Origin: Toxonevra muliebris | Lineage: Eukaryota > Arthropoda > Insecta > Diptera > Pallopteridae | Reading direction: 5' to 3' | NCBI GenBank assembly: GCA_963691655.1 | Contig: OY829326.1 | Location: forward strand, 55,793,776-55,857,775 | Length of the DNA stretch: 64,000 bases | Part shown: in pieces, positions 23,360 to 35,513 of the stretch | How positions within the stretch are numbered: the first letter of the stretch is position 1 | Layout of the letters: every line of letters begins with the position of its first letter | The notes under the pieces: model-generated | Seen by the model: the letters and a program-made list of their open reading frames with translations, nothing else | The model's database searches: none | What the model was told of the DNA's origin: nothing | Made by a program: the position numbers and the translations under genes

Positions 23360-23694
23360 ATATTTGGATAAGGTTAGGTTAGGTTGGAGTGGCTGTCGAG
23401 AGACACACTTAGGCCTGAACGGCCCATTGTGATACCACATAGTTGGACCTACAGTTTAACGCCGATTCCGAACGGCGGTGTGGCAATTTTTTTATCGGCT
23501 TGGTGGTTTTGCCATTACCAACCAATGTGTGTACTTGTACACTATCTTATAATTCTCATACACTTCATATTGATAGTGAATATAAGAAAGTAATGAAAAT
23601 TAACCACCAGACGAAGACGGGAATCGAACCCGAACCTCCCAGATGAAAGTCTAGTGCACTATCCACTAGGCTATCGAGGTCGTCTATATTTGGA
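23360..23694 (-). mobile_element. Complete tRNA-derived SINE with target-site duplication
   Basis: The SINE body 23369..23685 is flanked by ATATTTGGA at 23360..23368 and 23686..23694. Read on the minus strand it starts with a tRNA-like head: A-box TAGCCTAGTGGATAGTG and B-box GGTTCGATTCC, as needed for RNA polymerase III. It continues with a non-tRNA body and ends in CCTAA repeats. It matches the copy at 57424..57723 over its length. Copies of this kind move using the machinery of a non-LTR partner, which is not identified here. Confidence 0.85.
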
Positions 23695-24479
23695 GAAAAA
23701 ATGGGGGAAATTTTTTTTAAAAATGTATTTGGTTTTTTCGCAAAATAGAGCAAAGAACCATATTAGTCATCATCATAAATGGGTTTTTTAATGTTTTCAT
23801 CTTCATACCTTCTAGTTTTCGACTTGGTTTAAGTCTCGGTTCGAAGATCATGCACTAGTGGTGGTAGGTATTTATAGAATTTTCGTTGCCCAAGAAGACA
23901 GTGATGAAAGAGAACTTTTCATTCAGTTTAGGAAAAGACTGCGCATTTTGTTGTTTTGTTTTTGCACCGAATAAATTACTTCCCATAGACTAGGGATCCA
24001 CTTGAAACTCAGTTGGCCGAAAAATATGATTCAGGGCTCCTTATATATAAAAAATTCTCTGTTGTAAATAAGCCAGACATTGGGTGTTTCGGTGATTCAG
24101 ATTAATCAAATCAAAACCACGAAACAAGACTATACTCAAGAACTTGAGAATAAGTCATAAGAGAGCATTCGTGCACAGTGAGCTTGATGATCTAAAAAGT
24201 GAATTTCCCCTATTAAAAATTTATACCAAGTATTCAAGCTGTACTTTATATGAGAAAAAATCCAAAATCCGTAATTTGACTCCGGATGTTTTCTCTCGCC
24301 TCTCTTTCCCCACATCGTGTTCGAAGACACCATGAAAGAAAAATCAAATATCACTTTCGATAAATATTTCTTTAATAAACATAAACTCATAGCCCTAAAT
24401 CCGTTTGGAATTCTTAATTTTTTTCCACAGAGTTGAAATAAAAACTTTGAACAGCCCACGTTGATTTACGTTTGTGAAA

Positions 24480-24705
24480 AAATGAAAACGGGTGGACGAC
24501 CTAAACACCTAAACCGAACTTTTCGCACCCATTTATGTTCTGTGAGTTATGGCGAATCCGAACGGCGAAGTGAAAGGTTTTCTCAGGCAATTTTTACTTT
24601 TGGAGGTTTGCTATTGTCAGCTCAGATGTGGTGCCGTGTAAAAAAAATTATTCTCTACCCTGTATAGCAGTCACACTAACCGCTAGGCTACCGCAATCAC
24701 TGCGA
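24480..24705 (-). repeat. Diverged SINE relative
   Basis: On the minus strand the head reads GGTAGCCTAGCGGTTAGTG, tRNA-like with an A box. The B box is lost and replaced by an AT-rich stretch. The body keeps CGCCGTTCGGATTCGCC and AATAGCAAACCTCCAAAAG, which correspond to the body of the complete SINE. It probably represents an older or sister subfamily. Confidence 0.55.
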
Positions 24706-24914
24706 AATGCAGACTCTAGTTTTAGATAATTCACTTTAGAACTTAGGGTGAGTATACTCATACACATACATATAAATAGATCGCGATTGCTTCTCTAAAC
24801 ACTATTCTCTTTTTCCACATATATGTAAGCAGCCATAAACGCTTTTGTTTTTATAACATTTAATATTCTCCCATATAAAGATCAATATACTTAATTTTTA
24901 AAATTAATTTTTTG

Positions 24915-24920
24915 TTTATT
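24915..24920 (-). terminator. Candidate polyadenylation signal AATAAA
   Basis: AATAAA on the minus strand lies about 80 bp past the stop codon of the 1720-residue gene. No closer canonical signal was noticed. Confidence 0.5.
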
Positions 24921-25000
24921 CATGTTCCAAATATATTGCTAAAGTGTCAATCAAAAAGTTTTCAATATTTTTAATATGAAGTAAATCTGAACGCGCCAAC

Positions 25001-28000
25001 CTAGAAATTCACATTTTCGTACATCTTGGGATTGCGTGCTATGTTATCATCCATGACTCGCTTTCGTGCAAGCTCCCATTTTTCCATTTTGTCCATAACA
25101 TCTGGTATCAAATTGCGTACTAATACACGTTCTGATTCGATACCATCACGCAATTCGATACGTGTCTTAAAATTATAATTCGGAGTATAACCGTTTAGCT
25201 TGAGGAAATGATCAAAATAGAATGGAACTATTTGCTCTTGAATAGTATCCATAACAAAAAGACTATCGCGTGCATCTGCCAATTGCATGACATCGCCTTC
25301 ATCGTGAAAAGCGCGAAAGAAGAATTTCGTATGCTCGGAAATTCGTTTCTCTTCTATTACCACTTTCTTTACTTTCTTCTTTAGGTAATAGCGTGGCAGC
25401 TTGCCGACACGTTTCTTTTTCTGATAAGGTGGCTCCAGATTTTTGCGCACCTTTATCATTTCCATCTCGATTCGTTTTGCGATTATATATGCTTGACGTG
25501 ATTGCTTTTGCAGATACGCGCGTTTATGACGCAATGCAATTTCAATTCGTCGGCTTTCATGAGTAGGAATCTTTTCAAATTTGGCTGTAATCATATTAAG
25601 CATATTAGAATAGAAGCGTGCGAAAATCTTAATTCACTGACTTACCTATCAATTCCACCACCACTTCCGACATCATTGCAACCATAACAGTTGGTTCTAC
25701 ATCTTGATCATTTGTACCACGTACATTTGCGGGCACCACCTGACGCCATACTTCAGCAATAACAGCACGGTCTTTATTGAAGGCCTCATCATCGTATGAT
25801 TCTGCAATTGGTTCATCCAAAAAGTCAATAGCACGTCGTCTTAATTCCTCAGCACGATCGGCCATGAAATATTTTTTTTGACATTTTCGCGATACATATT
25901 CAGACTTCTCTTTGAGATCTTCTTCGCACCACTCTTCGAATGTTTCCAAGCGTGATTGCAATTCCGTATGTATGGACAAGGTGAAGTGGAGCTCCAGCAG
26001 TAAAACGAATGTTTTCAGTTTCAAATTTTCAATGCCTTTCAGAAAGCTGCTTGCATCAGGAAATACTATTAATATGGGGTGTTTATTTTTTAAGTACACA
26101 TCTTCGTAGTATGCCTTGATAGCCCAAGCGTCATCTTTGTCACGTTGCCGGCAATTAACAATACTACGTTTCGCTATCGATTCTTCGAAACTTTCCAATT
26201 CAATTTCTTCCTCATCGGATTCGTCATATTCTTCGGTACCGTCCTCTTCTTGTTCGTCTTCCTCCGCTTCCTCTCTGCTCCTTTCGCCATTGGAGTATTT
26301 TTTTCCGGGTTTGTCTTTTTTTACTCTATGTATCCAATCGTTTACATAACGCCACTCTTGATCTCCGAGGAGATAGTGAAAATTCTGTAGCATTATTCTT
26401 CGAATCCAATGGCCTTCAATGAAAACAATATCCATGTTCAAAATAAGTAGCTGACGTTCCATTTCGCGAAATTGACGTCGTAAATCATCCGTTGTCTCGT
26501 AATATGATTTCACCTGAATATCAGAATGTTAAGAATCGTAAATTTACTTATTGAATTCGATTGCATACCTTATGCACCACAGACATGGCTGCCTCATACT
26601 CGCGCTTCTCCCACTTCGCGAAAAGTTTCTCATACAGTGCCTTAGTCTTTTGCATCATCTCCCAATGTTGTTCATTTAGGCGATCATAAATTTTCGTGCG
26701 CACAATCTGACCTTGTATCAGCATAGATTCGAATTTCAGACGCAATGCGTCTTTTATAAAATCGCGTCCAGTCTTAAAATTGAACATTTTCACCGATGGA
26801 CGATCTTTCAACTCAACCACATAATTCTCGTCAATATCTGTTGTAACGGCACCAAGAAATTTATTTGCTCCACGCCCAATCAATTTGGAGCGCACATCCT
26901 CGACTGGTACTTCTAACCGTAGGCGTAAACCATTTTTCAGACGTGTATTAAATGTAAAGAAACTGTCTTTGGCGAGAGTCAACTCGAGTTGGGCCTTCTT
27001 CTGTCCCGAAAATGGCAACACTTTGAAGGGGTTAGCATCTTCGGCGTCTACATCAATGGGGGCGACTTGAAAGCGTGAACGTTTCAACTCCTCAAAGGGC
27101 ACTAATGATTTGCGAATGTAGTCGAGGGGTACTTTAGTTTTCCCCTCCATTAATAAAAAACTGCCACTGTCATTTGTGAGATTTGTGCATTCTGAACTGC
27201 TCATGGATGTCAGACACGACTCAATGCTATGCAAATCTTCTTCTAATTCTTTAATAAAAGCATCTCTGTCTATGGCGAGATCTTGTGTCTTATCTACATT
27301 TTTGGTATCTAGTACTGTTTGGCGTATTTCGTGCAAGAATTGCAAATATTCCTGGCGTCCTGGAAAATCCAAACCATCAAAGTCTGATGCGGGGCGACTA
27401 TGAAAAACGAAATCGTGTGCATAGCATATATCTTTGGTGCGCTCTTTAGCCGCTACTATGACTTTCTTCGACATTTTTAGATGATCCGCTATCATTGCGT
27501 CTATGTCCCACTTTGGGATCGTAAGATCCATATTTACAAATTGGTTGCAGGGTGGATTGGCCATACGAAAATTTTCCATTAAAACATCGTCGGTTTTTTG
27601 TTTAATTTTAGTCGTTTCAGGATGCACTATTTCGGTCTGATAATGTACATCCACTATCTTCTTCTGCGTTGGATTCCAGTGATCATGATGATGTCTGGCC
27701 TCAAATTTTGTAGCGTAATCACGTTTCTGACATTTCTGTATGTTTTCATAATGCAATAAGTCGTGTTTTATTCTATTTAAATGCGGTAGGCCAGAAGTTT
27801 TTACGGCTTCTGCGAAAAGTTGCGACGCCACTCGTTCGCCCAAATAATCACGTGGATGGCGCGGATGGCGTCGCAATGTTGTTTCTCGATATCTCGGTGC
27901 TGGCATATTGCTGCGCATGCGCAACGGTATTTTCACTGATTTCTCCTCTTTTGCTTTCATATTCTCTTCTTCTTCACTCAACAGATCTGGTTCCTTTACT

Positions 28001-30279
28001 GGCACCCAATCAGAATCCGAATCGCTCTCCGAATTCTCACATTTTGTTTGCAGACTCGACTTCTTAACAACGCGGCACGGTAAACCTAGCAATTTTAAAC
28101 GTTTTTGTTTGATGGCTTGGTTCTTCTGCTTCATCATTTTCTCTTTAGCCTCCATATATTCAAGCGTTGTATTCAATTTCAGTTTGCGGACATCCATTTC
28201 TACTTGTGACATTTCCCTTAAATTTGCCAGACGCTTTTTTGTATCACCGAACAGATAACTAATGAGATTAAATTTCTTGACGGTATATTTCAAACGTGGT
28301 TTAACAAGTTTCAAATTTTTGCGTAGATTCCTCTCATAGTGGCGTCCTAAGCGCTTTTCAATATAATTTCGTATAGCGCTGGAATTAGGCTTTGGAACTT
28401 TGAAGCCGTAACGGGGATGAAAAAGTGCCAGGGTAGGATCATCAGGACTTTTGATTTTTATAATTCCCTCCTCAACGTCTAACCTGATTTGCTCCTTTTT
28501 TGGCGCGAGCTGAGAAAGCCATTGCTCGCGCGTTTGGCAGCCTTTTACTTTATGTGTAGCTTTAGATTTCTCACGTTCATTGCGTTTTCCACGCAAAGTT
28601 TCACCCAATTTGAAATGAAAACCACGCAGCTTAAATGTTTCACCTTGTTTTCCCACTTCTAATACATCAGCATCATCACTGGATTGTTCACTTAACTCGA
28701 TTTCTTGAACGTATTTCGGTGTATCACTACTTATTTCTAAGCCTATTTCTGGATAATTCTTTACTTTTCCTAATCGATCATGGTAGAACGCTTTCTTCAC
28801 TATAGCTTCATCACGTTTAATGCGATTCTCTTGCTTCAGTTTCTTCTTGAACTGTTGCGTTTCTACTATGGTGTGGGGAAAGATTCGTTTCTTCTTCTCT
28901 ATGCGTTGTGGCAAACGTTCTATATTAAAACTAAACTCAATTGCAGTATTAATGTCACCCAAAACATTTTCGAAATCCTTAATAGCGAGCGTGGTAGCAC
29001 GCTGTTCTTCGTCTTCTTTTTCCTCTTCTTCACGCTGCTCATTCTCCTTCGTAGCTTTTTCCTTTCGTCGCAGGTACAGATCTTTGTAGCGTTCCTTTCG
29101 TCGCTGTAGTTCAAATTCTATACGTTCCTGATTGTATGGTTTATCGACTGCACGATATAATTTACCAATCCGTGGAGTCTCTACCCTTGGTGGAGTTATT
29201 ACCTTCTTGTTTCGATCCACAATGTCGAAAGCTTTCGGCACTGCTAAACGCTCCTGGTGCAGTTCCTGCTCAACCATTATTTGTGTTTCAGCCTTAACAC
29301 TACGTCGGTCCATATACCGGCATAAGCGACGATATACGCGCTGATTCTGCATTTCTTGCTCATCCCGCAAATAAGTGTTCATATAGTCCATACCCTGGAA
29401 ATCCAAATTTAACGGATTCTCCTTATCTACAACATCACATATGAATGACTCTGAACTATGCGACGCTACATCGGCACATAAATTATCCGCATGTTTCGCC
29501 ATCTTCGTCAACATATCAAATTCTTTGAGTGGCGAATAGGTTTTCTTACGTAATACTTCCGGATTCCGCAGACAATACTTTTTGCGCGGATCTTGCGTTA
29601 GAAAAAACTTTTGTCGTGGCTTAGACATCTTTGCTATCTCTTCAAAATTTGGAGGACAAGTTCCGATGTAAGGCTTAGGTGCACCCGCTATAAAGCTTTC
29701 TTTGCAAGGTTTTTTCCATTCGGCACCCTTGAAATTCAGTTTCTTTAACGAAGCTTTATGTGCCGAGTCGTACATTTCTTGCGAAGTGACGATTTTATCC
29801 TCTAACGTTTTCTTTGGCAGCGAAGTCTTCAAGCTAGAGGAAGCACTTACACCGGTCTTTGTACTTGACGTTGTAGTTGAACATTGGCGTTTGAATTTTT
29901 TCGGCACTTCAAGTATCCAGCCTTCGAAGTGAGAATTAGTCGAACTAGTGAAATCGTAGCCACGCCGTTTAGGTACCGGTGTTGATTTGGAAGATGTTTC
30001 TCTAGATGCCGTAAGCACAATATGGCCCTCCGGTATTTTGACCCCTGGTTTCTTTTGGCATAAGTCTGCAGATCCTATGTTTTGTATTGAAATGGTATTA
30101 CGTGAAACTGTATTCGGACCACTACTTCCCGGATGGCCGCAATGCATATATGATGCGTTCTTGCCAGACCGTGATGATTGCTGCTTTTTTACAGCGACTG
30201 AACTTGTCTGAGCTATATTCAGTTTTATTTCGGAGACTGAAGTCATTTTGGATTTAACAGAATGTTTAGATGTTGTCAT
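25001..30279 (-). CDS. Unrecognised 1720-residue charged coiled-coil protein
   Basis: The coding sequence joins 30279..26569, 26513..25646 and 25584..25001, with 55- and 61-bp introns and GT/AG borders (AAG|GTATG; GATAG|GTAAG). The start is the ATG at 30279; the stop is TAG at 25003..25001. The N-terminal 200 residues are Ser/Lys-rich. The centre (about residues 390-460) is a strongly charged helix run (RRKERYKDLYLRRKEKATKE). An acidic patch follows near residue 770 (SESDSDSDW), and exon 2 carries a long Glu/Asp run. There is no signal peptide or membrane segment. In exon 2 the segment IEGHWIRRIMLQNFHYLLGD looks like a conserved hydrophobic core. Composition and length suggest a cytoskeletal or axonemal scaffold, but that is inference. 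I cannot assign a family. Coding is supported by a 1237-codon open first exon. Confidence 0.85.
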
Positions 30280-30639
30280 TTTTTATTTTAATTCGTTATT
30301 ACAAATTGAAGCTATTAGCAATTTTTTAAAATATATTGATAAGAAAAAAAAAATATTTTATTTTCTTTTTATGAAAATTTGATATTGTTTTGAAATTTTT
30401 CCTAATGTTTGAAACTTAAGCAGCGATGATATTGTTAGATATTCGAAACTTTCAAGCATATTGAACTCAAAGTTGTTAATGTTCGTTATGCTTTCATAGT
30501 TGATGCTCAGTAAAATTCGGCAGTACTGTTGTCGTTGACGTTTTCTTAAGTCTACCAAGGTTCGTGTGTTGAACGCCATTCATGAGAAGAAAGGATTTGT
30601 TTGGGTTCTATATGGGCATCTAGAATAGAATAGCTCGAC

Positions 30640-31195
30640 TATTTAGATGACATATGCTTATTGACGCATCAAATCCAAAGTGCGTCTGGTGGAAAAATAA
30701 GTTACCAGAGCTACTCCAATAATCAGTAGAGGGTATTGAGATTGACGAGGTAGAGTCTTTCTGTTATCTATAAGATTTAACCCCGACGGATCAAGAGAAG
30801 ACATAAACAGTCGCATCAGAAGAGCAAACCAGGATCAACCAAATATTTGCAATAGCATCTCACTCAGGCTTCAAGTTTAAGCCCAGTCAAGTTAAAGTTT
30901 TCGTCAAACATTTTGTCCACAAATTACGCTGAATATTTAGGCCAACCACCATCTGAGGTTCTATCTTGTGGAAGAAGAGATATCAAACTCTAGCCCGAAA
31001 AGAATTTCGGATAAAAAATGGATGAGGTTTCTCGAAAAACACATGAAGATAACCCCAGAAGTTCAATCGACTGGAAGCCGCTGTGCAGCCGGCGGAAAGA
31101 AGACCTATAAATGCAAGGAGCAGACCAATAGAGAACGAAGCAAAGCGTGGCTGGAGTTAGTCAGAACCAAGTAGAGGAAATTTGTTGAGGATTTT
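30640..31195 (+). pseudogene. Non-LTR retrotransposon reverse-transcriptase tail relic
   Basis: Across frames I read GIEIDEVESFCYL, then PDGSREDINSRIRRANQ. This resembles the post-palm region of RTE/CR1-like reverse transcriptases (a FxYLG, DGS, DI..RI.KA pattern). Further on, NRERSKAWLELVRTK followed by RKFVEDFCYP resembles the W-rich C-terminal end (DRxxWRxxVxALC). Several frameshifts and stops break it. The 5' part of the element is missing. Subfamily assignment is uncertain. Confidence 0.5.
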
Positions 31196-31850
31196 TGTTA
31201 CCCCCATAGTCATTGGTGCAGTTTCGTTAAAGAACCCATCTCTCCTGACAACTATCGTCATTATACCTGCCACAAGGTCCCGTTTCTTACTCAGCACTTT
31301 TGTATTGAGAATAGTCTAAATTTCCGAAGCGTTCCGCTTCAATTTCCATCTCCGTGCATTAGAAAAATGTGTGCTATGCGTCACCTAGTTACCCGTCACC
31401 GTATATCGAGTGGTTCAGCTTTTTCAATGACCTGTAGATATTTACGGAAGTATGTATTCATTGCCTGACAGGAGCTGTTTGAGCTAGCAGTTCACTTTGC
31501 CGAACCATCTGTTTAGCCAACTACCCAGGTCGGAGATGAGCTTGGCTGTTCCTGTCACTGTCGCAGGGTCTACAACTTACACTCTTATTTGTGTATTGTT
31601 GATGTTATCCTTCTTCTGATCCCATAACCTATTACGATTTTGAACTAGTAAATCACTTGACACCGCTGGGTTAATCACTAATTTCAGCGTCTACCAGCAA
31701 ATAATTCTTTGTAAGTAGCTCTGTTTTTTATGTAGCTAACTTGAGCCCAAGAGAGACAAACTCGGCATAACCTGTAGCTCGATAATGGAAAGCGAGACGA
31801 ATCGTACAATTTCCGCCTTTTCAAGTGCGATCCGCTTCGAACTATATCAA

Positions 31851-32339
31851 CTTTTATACGACGCCTTTATCCAGGTAGGGTGCTTTTTTTTAAAGCGAGA
31901 GAGATGAGCGGCAAGGTAAATAGACAAGCAAGCATCTGTTCTGCCTTCCTGCGTTGATTCTGAAATTAATGTTTTTTTTCTTTTGGTATTGACAAATAAA
32001 TGTTGTTTTATAATACTGATGCACTGTGAGGCGCTCACTCGCAGAAGGAAGAGGTACGTGGGGCATTACCACCCAAGTAGTGGGGATATCATAGCCTTAA
32101 AGCCAGTTGCTGAGATTCCTCAGCAAGATTGGCTTGTCTGACAGCCTGTGAACAGGTTACTATCGGGGGCACAATAGATCTCTTAAGGTCGTAGTACATC
32201 ACTCCCTTTCTAATCTATCTATCTATCTATCTTTATAATACTGTGTTTGCCTACCTGATTTCAAGCATCTTATAAACATGTGCGGCCATAACAAAAGAGA
32301 ATATGATTACTTTTATACGACGCCTTTATTCAGGCAGGG
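31851..32339. repeat. 30-bp direct repeats flanking a retroposon-like segment
   Basis: TTTTATACGACGCCTTTAT followed by CAGG occurs at 31851..31880 and 32310..32339, with two differences over 30 bp. Between them, 32050..32231 ends in (ATCT)n at about 32206..32231, like the simple-repeat tails of many non-LTR elements and SINEs. No coding sequence or box motifs were identified. Confidence 0.4.
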
Positions 32340-33757
32340 GTAATCGGTTCTTTCTTTTGGAGTATTTTAAAAACCAATAGATTCACCACCAATCCGCTAT
32401 ACCAATTGCTATCGGACTTGAGTTGCGATAGTGCAAGTTAGTTAAAAAAATGAATGCTGTGTGTTTTTGGCTGCAGAAGGAGAAGAGGCGAAAGAAAGAT
32501 ATATAGGCGTGTTCTGAAATCCGTTTTTGTTCGGAAACGGAATTTGAACTTGATGACGTTATTGAGATGTCATCATCGTCCTCGCTTATGGCAGTTGTAA
32601 TGTCTACTGTCACTTGCTCACATTGTCCGAAGGATTTTGTTTGATATCGCTTGTACAACGTTGTACAACACAGAAATTCTGGCGAGGGTTTCCTCCGCAT
32701 TCGATAAATTGTATTTGCTGAACGCTCCGCTACCCGTCGCTGCGGCTCTTTCATTGTGGGGCAATTTTTTCTATACCTAACATTTCCAGTCGGCTCAGGC
32801 CTATAAAAAAAAAAACATTTTTACAAAACACTTACAATCCCTTATGACCTACCCTTTTCCATCGATTGACGTCTTTGGTTGCCGGTCCCTTGCTGTTTAA
32901 TGATTGAGCCAGCTGCTTTCAATTACTCTCTATCTTCACACGATCTCCCTCTTTCCATAAGCTCCAACAAAATGGCATTTTTATGTCTTCACCTAATTAT
33001 ATACATATATTACAAAATTTACAAATATTTTACAAAAATAAATTTTGTTTACTTACATTTTTAAAAACCATTTTTTATTATTGGTTAAAATTTTTAAATA
33101 TTTAAACTTTAAAGCTACTGTAATGTCAAAAAAGCGCTGAACATACCTCTCGAACATAAGTTCGAATCGGATTTAATTTTAGTTTGAAATTTTCAATTCC
33201 GTTTTGAATGCAGAACACATTTTTGAACCCGAATCGGATTTCAATTCTGCTTCGGATGTCAGAACAGACCTGATAATTATAATTTAAGAGTACAAAGGCG
33301 ATGGATCAAATGTGGTTCATGTCCAATTGATCTTCGTCAGTAATGGCATTCCATCCGCAGTGGTGCCAAACCGAAAAATTCAACGAAGTTGTCAACTCAA
33401 TTCTCTTTCGAACTTTGTCCCTTTTTATACACAGCAATTTTCATGCGATTTCTCTCTGCGATTCTCTTTTGTAACACTGTTCTATCGCCGGTAGCTTTTA
33501 GGCACAGCGATTCGTTTTACATGAGTGCAACAGAAATGCAAAAAATCGCAGCAAAATCGCTGGTACGTTCGATTGGGACTCGTCCACTTTCGTTTCCCTT
33601 CACTCGCCCACAAACAGCAAATTGCAGAGAAAAACGCCAGTGTTTAAAAGAGGAGTTTAAAGCGAAGCGAAAGAGGCGGAAGCAAAGTTCATAATACCAC
33701 AATTCATTTCCGCCGTCATGTACGATCCGCAGTGCTTTGCATAAACGGCCTACTGGT

Positions 33758-33979
33758 TCAGCTTTCGCTATATTTCCTCTGTATCGCATACGATGATAGT
33801 GGATAGTGGATGTTGTCAGCGTAATCGACCAGATATGTGTCATCTGGCATCTTGGTCTGTAGTATTTCACCATAACTGAGGTTCCAGAGGTCTGCATTGA
33901 GGGTATATTCACCTGGCGTGGTCTGTTTTTCTTGGGGACCTTCAATTGTATTATCTCTGCCAGACACATTGGTATTCAA
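33758..33979 (-). pseudogene. R1-clade-like reverse-transcriptase palm relic
   Basis: The minus frame includes LNADLWNLSYGEILQTKMPD followed by DTYLVDYADNI. This matches the layout of R1-like non-LTR reverse transcriptases: a PxLWNxxYDxxL block, then MPxxxxLVGYADD. The catalytic YADD reads YADN here. The frame breaks soon after, and neither ORF1, the endonuclease nor a 3' end is recognisable nearby. It is a dead fragment. Confidence 0.65.
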
Positions 33980-35005
33980 AAACGGATTTCCTGTGCGCCG
34001 AACATTTCAGGTCATCTAACAATGTTGAAAGTATAACCAAGAAAGATGACACACCGAAAAAAGGTTAAGAACTAATGAAGGATCTTTTTGCCCCTATTTT
34101 GGCTAGGTTCGCCCATCAAAATTTTCAGGTTCAGCTCCAGCAAATCTAAGGCAGTGAAACTTTATTCCTGTTAGCTAAAGCTGTTTCTGTGAATCTTTTA
34201 AATCAAGGAAAAAAATAATGAATTGATTTGTTAAAAAATAAAAAATGTTTTTAATTTCTAAGTTTTTTTTTTAAATAAATTTAAAACAAAAATAAAATAA
34301 ATATAAAGACTTAATATCCATGTTAATATGCGTAATCGATAAAGAAATATATTTTTTTCGTACGAGTTTTGTAAACACACAATTTTTCATGATGAATTCA
34401 TTTTCTTATAAATAAATTGGAAGCAAACAAAAATAAAAAAAAATCGAGAAAATTGAATAATTTCAGTGTTAAGGCGCATAAATATCAGAATCATAAATAC
34501 TACTAGGTTTGCAAAAAATGCTTGTACAATAAATTAGAATACATCATTATCTTAATTTAGAAAAGCTGTACACTAATTTTTCAAGAGAATCAAAATCTTT
34601 TCAAATCGGTGAGGTGTTTAGAAAATCGGTTTTATGTCCATAAATCAAAAACACATTAGTCAAATGGTTACATTTTCAGCCAAAAAGAGATTTAAAAAAT
34701 AGTTTGTTACTGATTTTCCAAATTATACTATCGATATCTATATTTATATATGGGAATATAAGCATGTATTTCTTTAGCAATCGATTCGATTGTTTTTTTT
34801 TTTTTTTTATAAGTAGTTACATTAATATCAGAATATATGTATAAAGCAAGCGATTATATAGCTGCACATATCTAAAATAAAAACGTTATACCTACCTACT
34901 ATGTGTATATAGGCTAAGTTATAAATTTGGAAATAATAATAGTGTGTATATAAGATATATTAATTAATCACTTGATGACAGAATATAAAACGTAACTAAT
35001 GTTTT

Positions 35006-35513
35006 TTAAAATAATAAAATACGCTTCTCTACAGTTTTACGACAAATGGGACAGCCGTCAATTTGATCGCCACACATTTGGCATGTGCCATGCCCACAAA
35101 GGAAGACCATATTTTTAATGCGATCAAAGCAAACAGGACACATAGTCTACGGATAGAAAGAAAACACATAATTTTAAAAATATTGAATATTTAGTTTATG
35201 AAAAGCAAGTATCACCAACCTGTTCCTTAATATCCTGAAGCTGTTGCTTTAATTTTTGCACATCATCCATTTGAAAATTATTCACATTCGATGGTGCTAT
35301 CATTCCACTATTGCCCGTTGCTGCAGCAGCTGCCGCTGCCGTTGCTGCTGCGTTCAAAATATTATTTTGACTATTCAATTGATTGCTACCGGCAACTGGT
35401 GTGTTCATGGCACCAGGCATGGTATTATTCATGGCTACTCCGTGCCCAGAAGTGTTGACACAATGCACTTCTTTGGAGTTCTCATCGATTAGACAGTGAT
35501 TTGTACCATGCAC
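35006..35513 (-). CDS. mib1: mib1 coding exons 10 and 11: coiled coil and RING3
   Basis: Exon 10 is 35513..35220 (residues 1069-1166). It has an Ala run and a predicted helix, [16 protein letters not shown]. Exon 11 is 35146..35006 (residues 1167-1212) and carries the C-terminal catalytic RING3 ([21 protein letters not shown]), with stop TAA at 35008..35006. Confidence 0.95.

Noticed and set aside
23600..23685. Possible functional tRNA gene
   Set aside because: The acceptor stem does not pair and the A/B boxes lead into the SINE body with a target duplication, so it is a SINE head.
26713..30211. Many plus-strand frames opposite the 1720-residue gene
   Set aside because: They are antisense shadows of a long open minus-strand exon whose splice sites and frame are coherent.
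30358..30579. 73-codon minus frame beginning MAFNTRTLVDLRKRQ, faintly like a non-LTR endonuclease start
   Set aside because: The likeness covers only a few residues and no further endonuclease motif follows; orientation also differs from the nearby RT relic.
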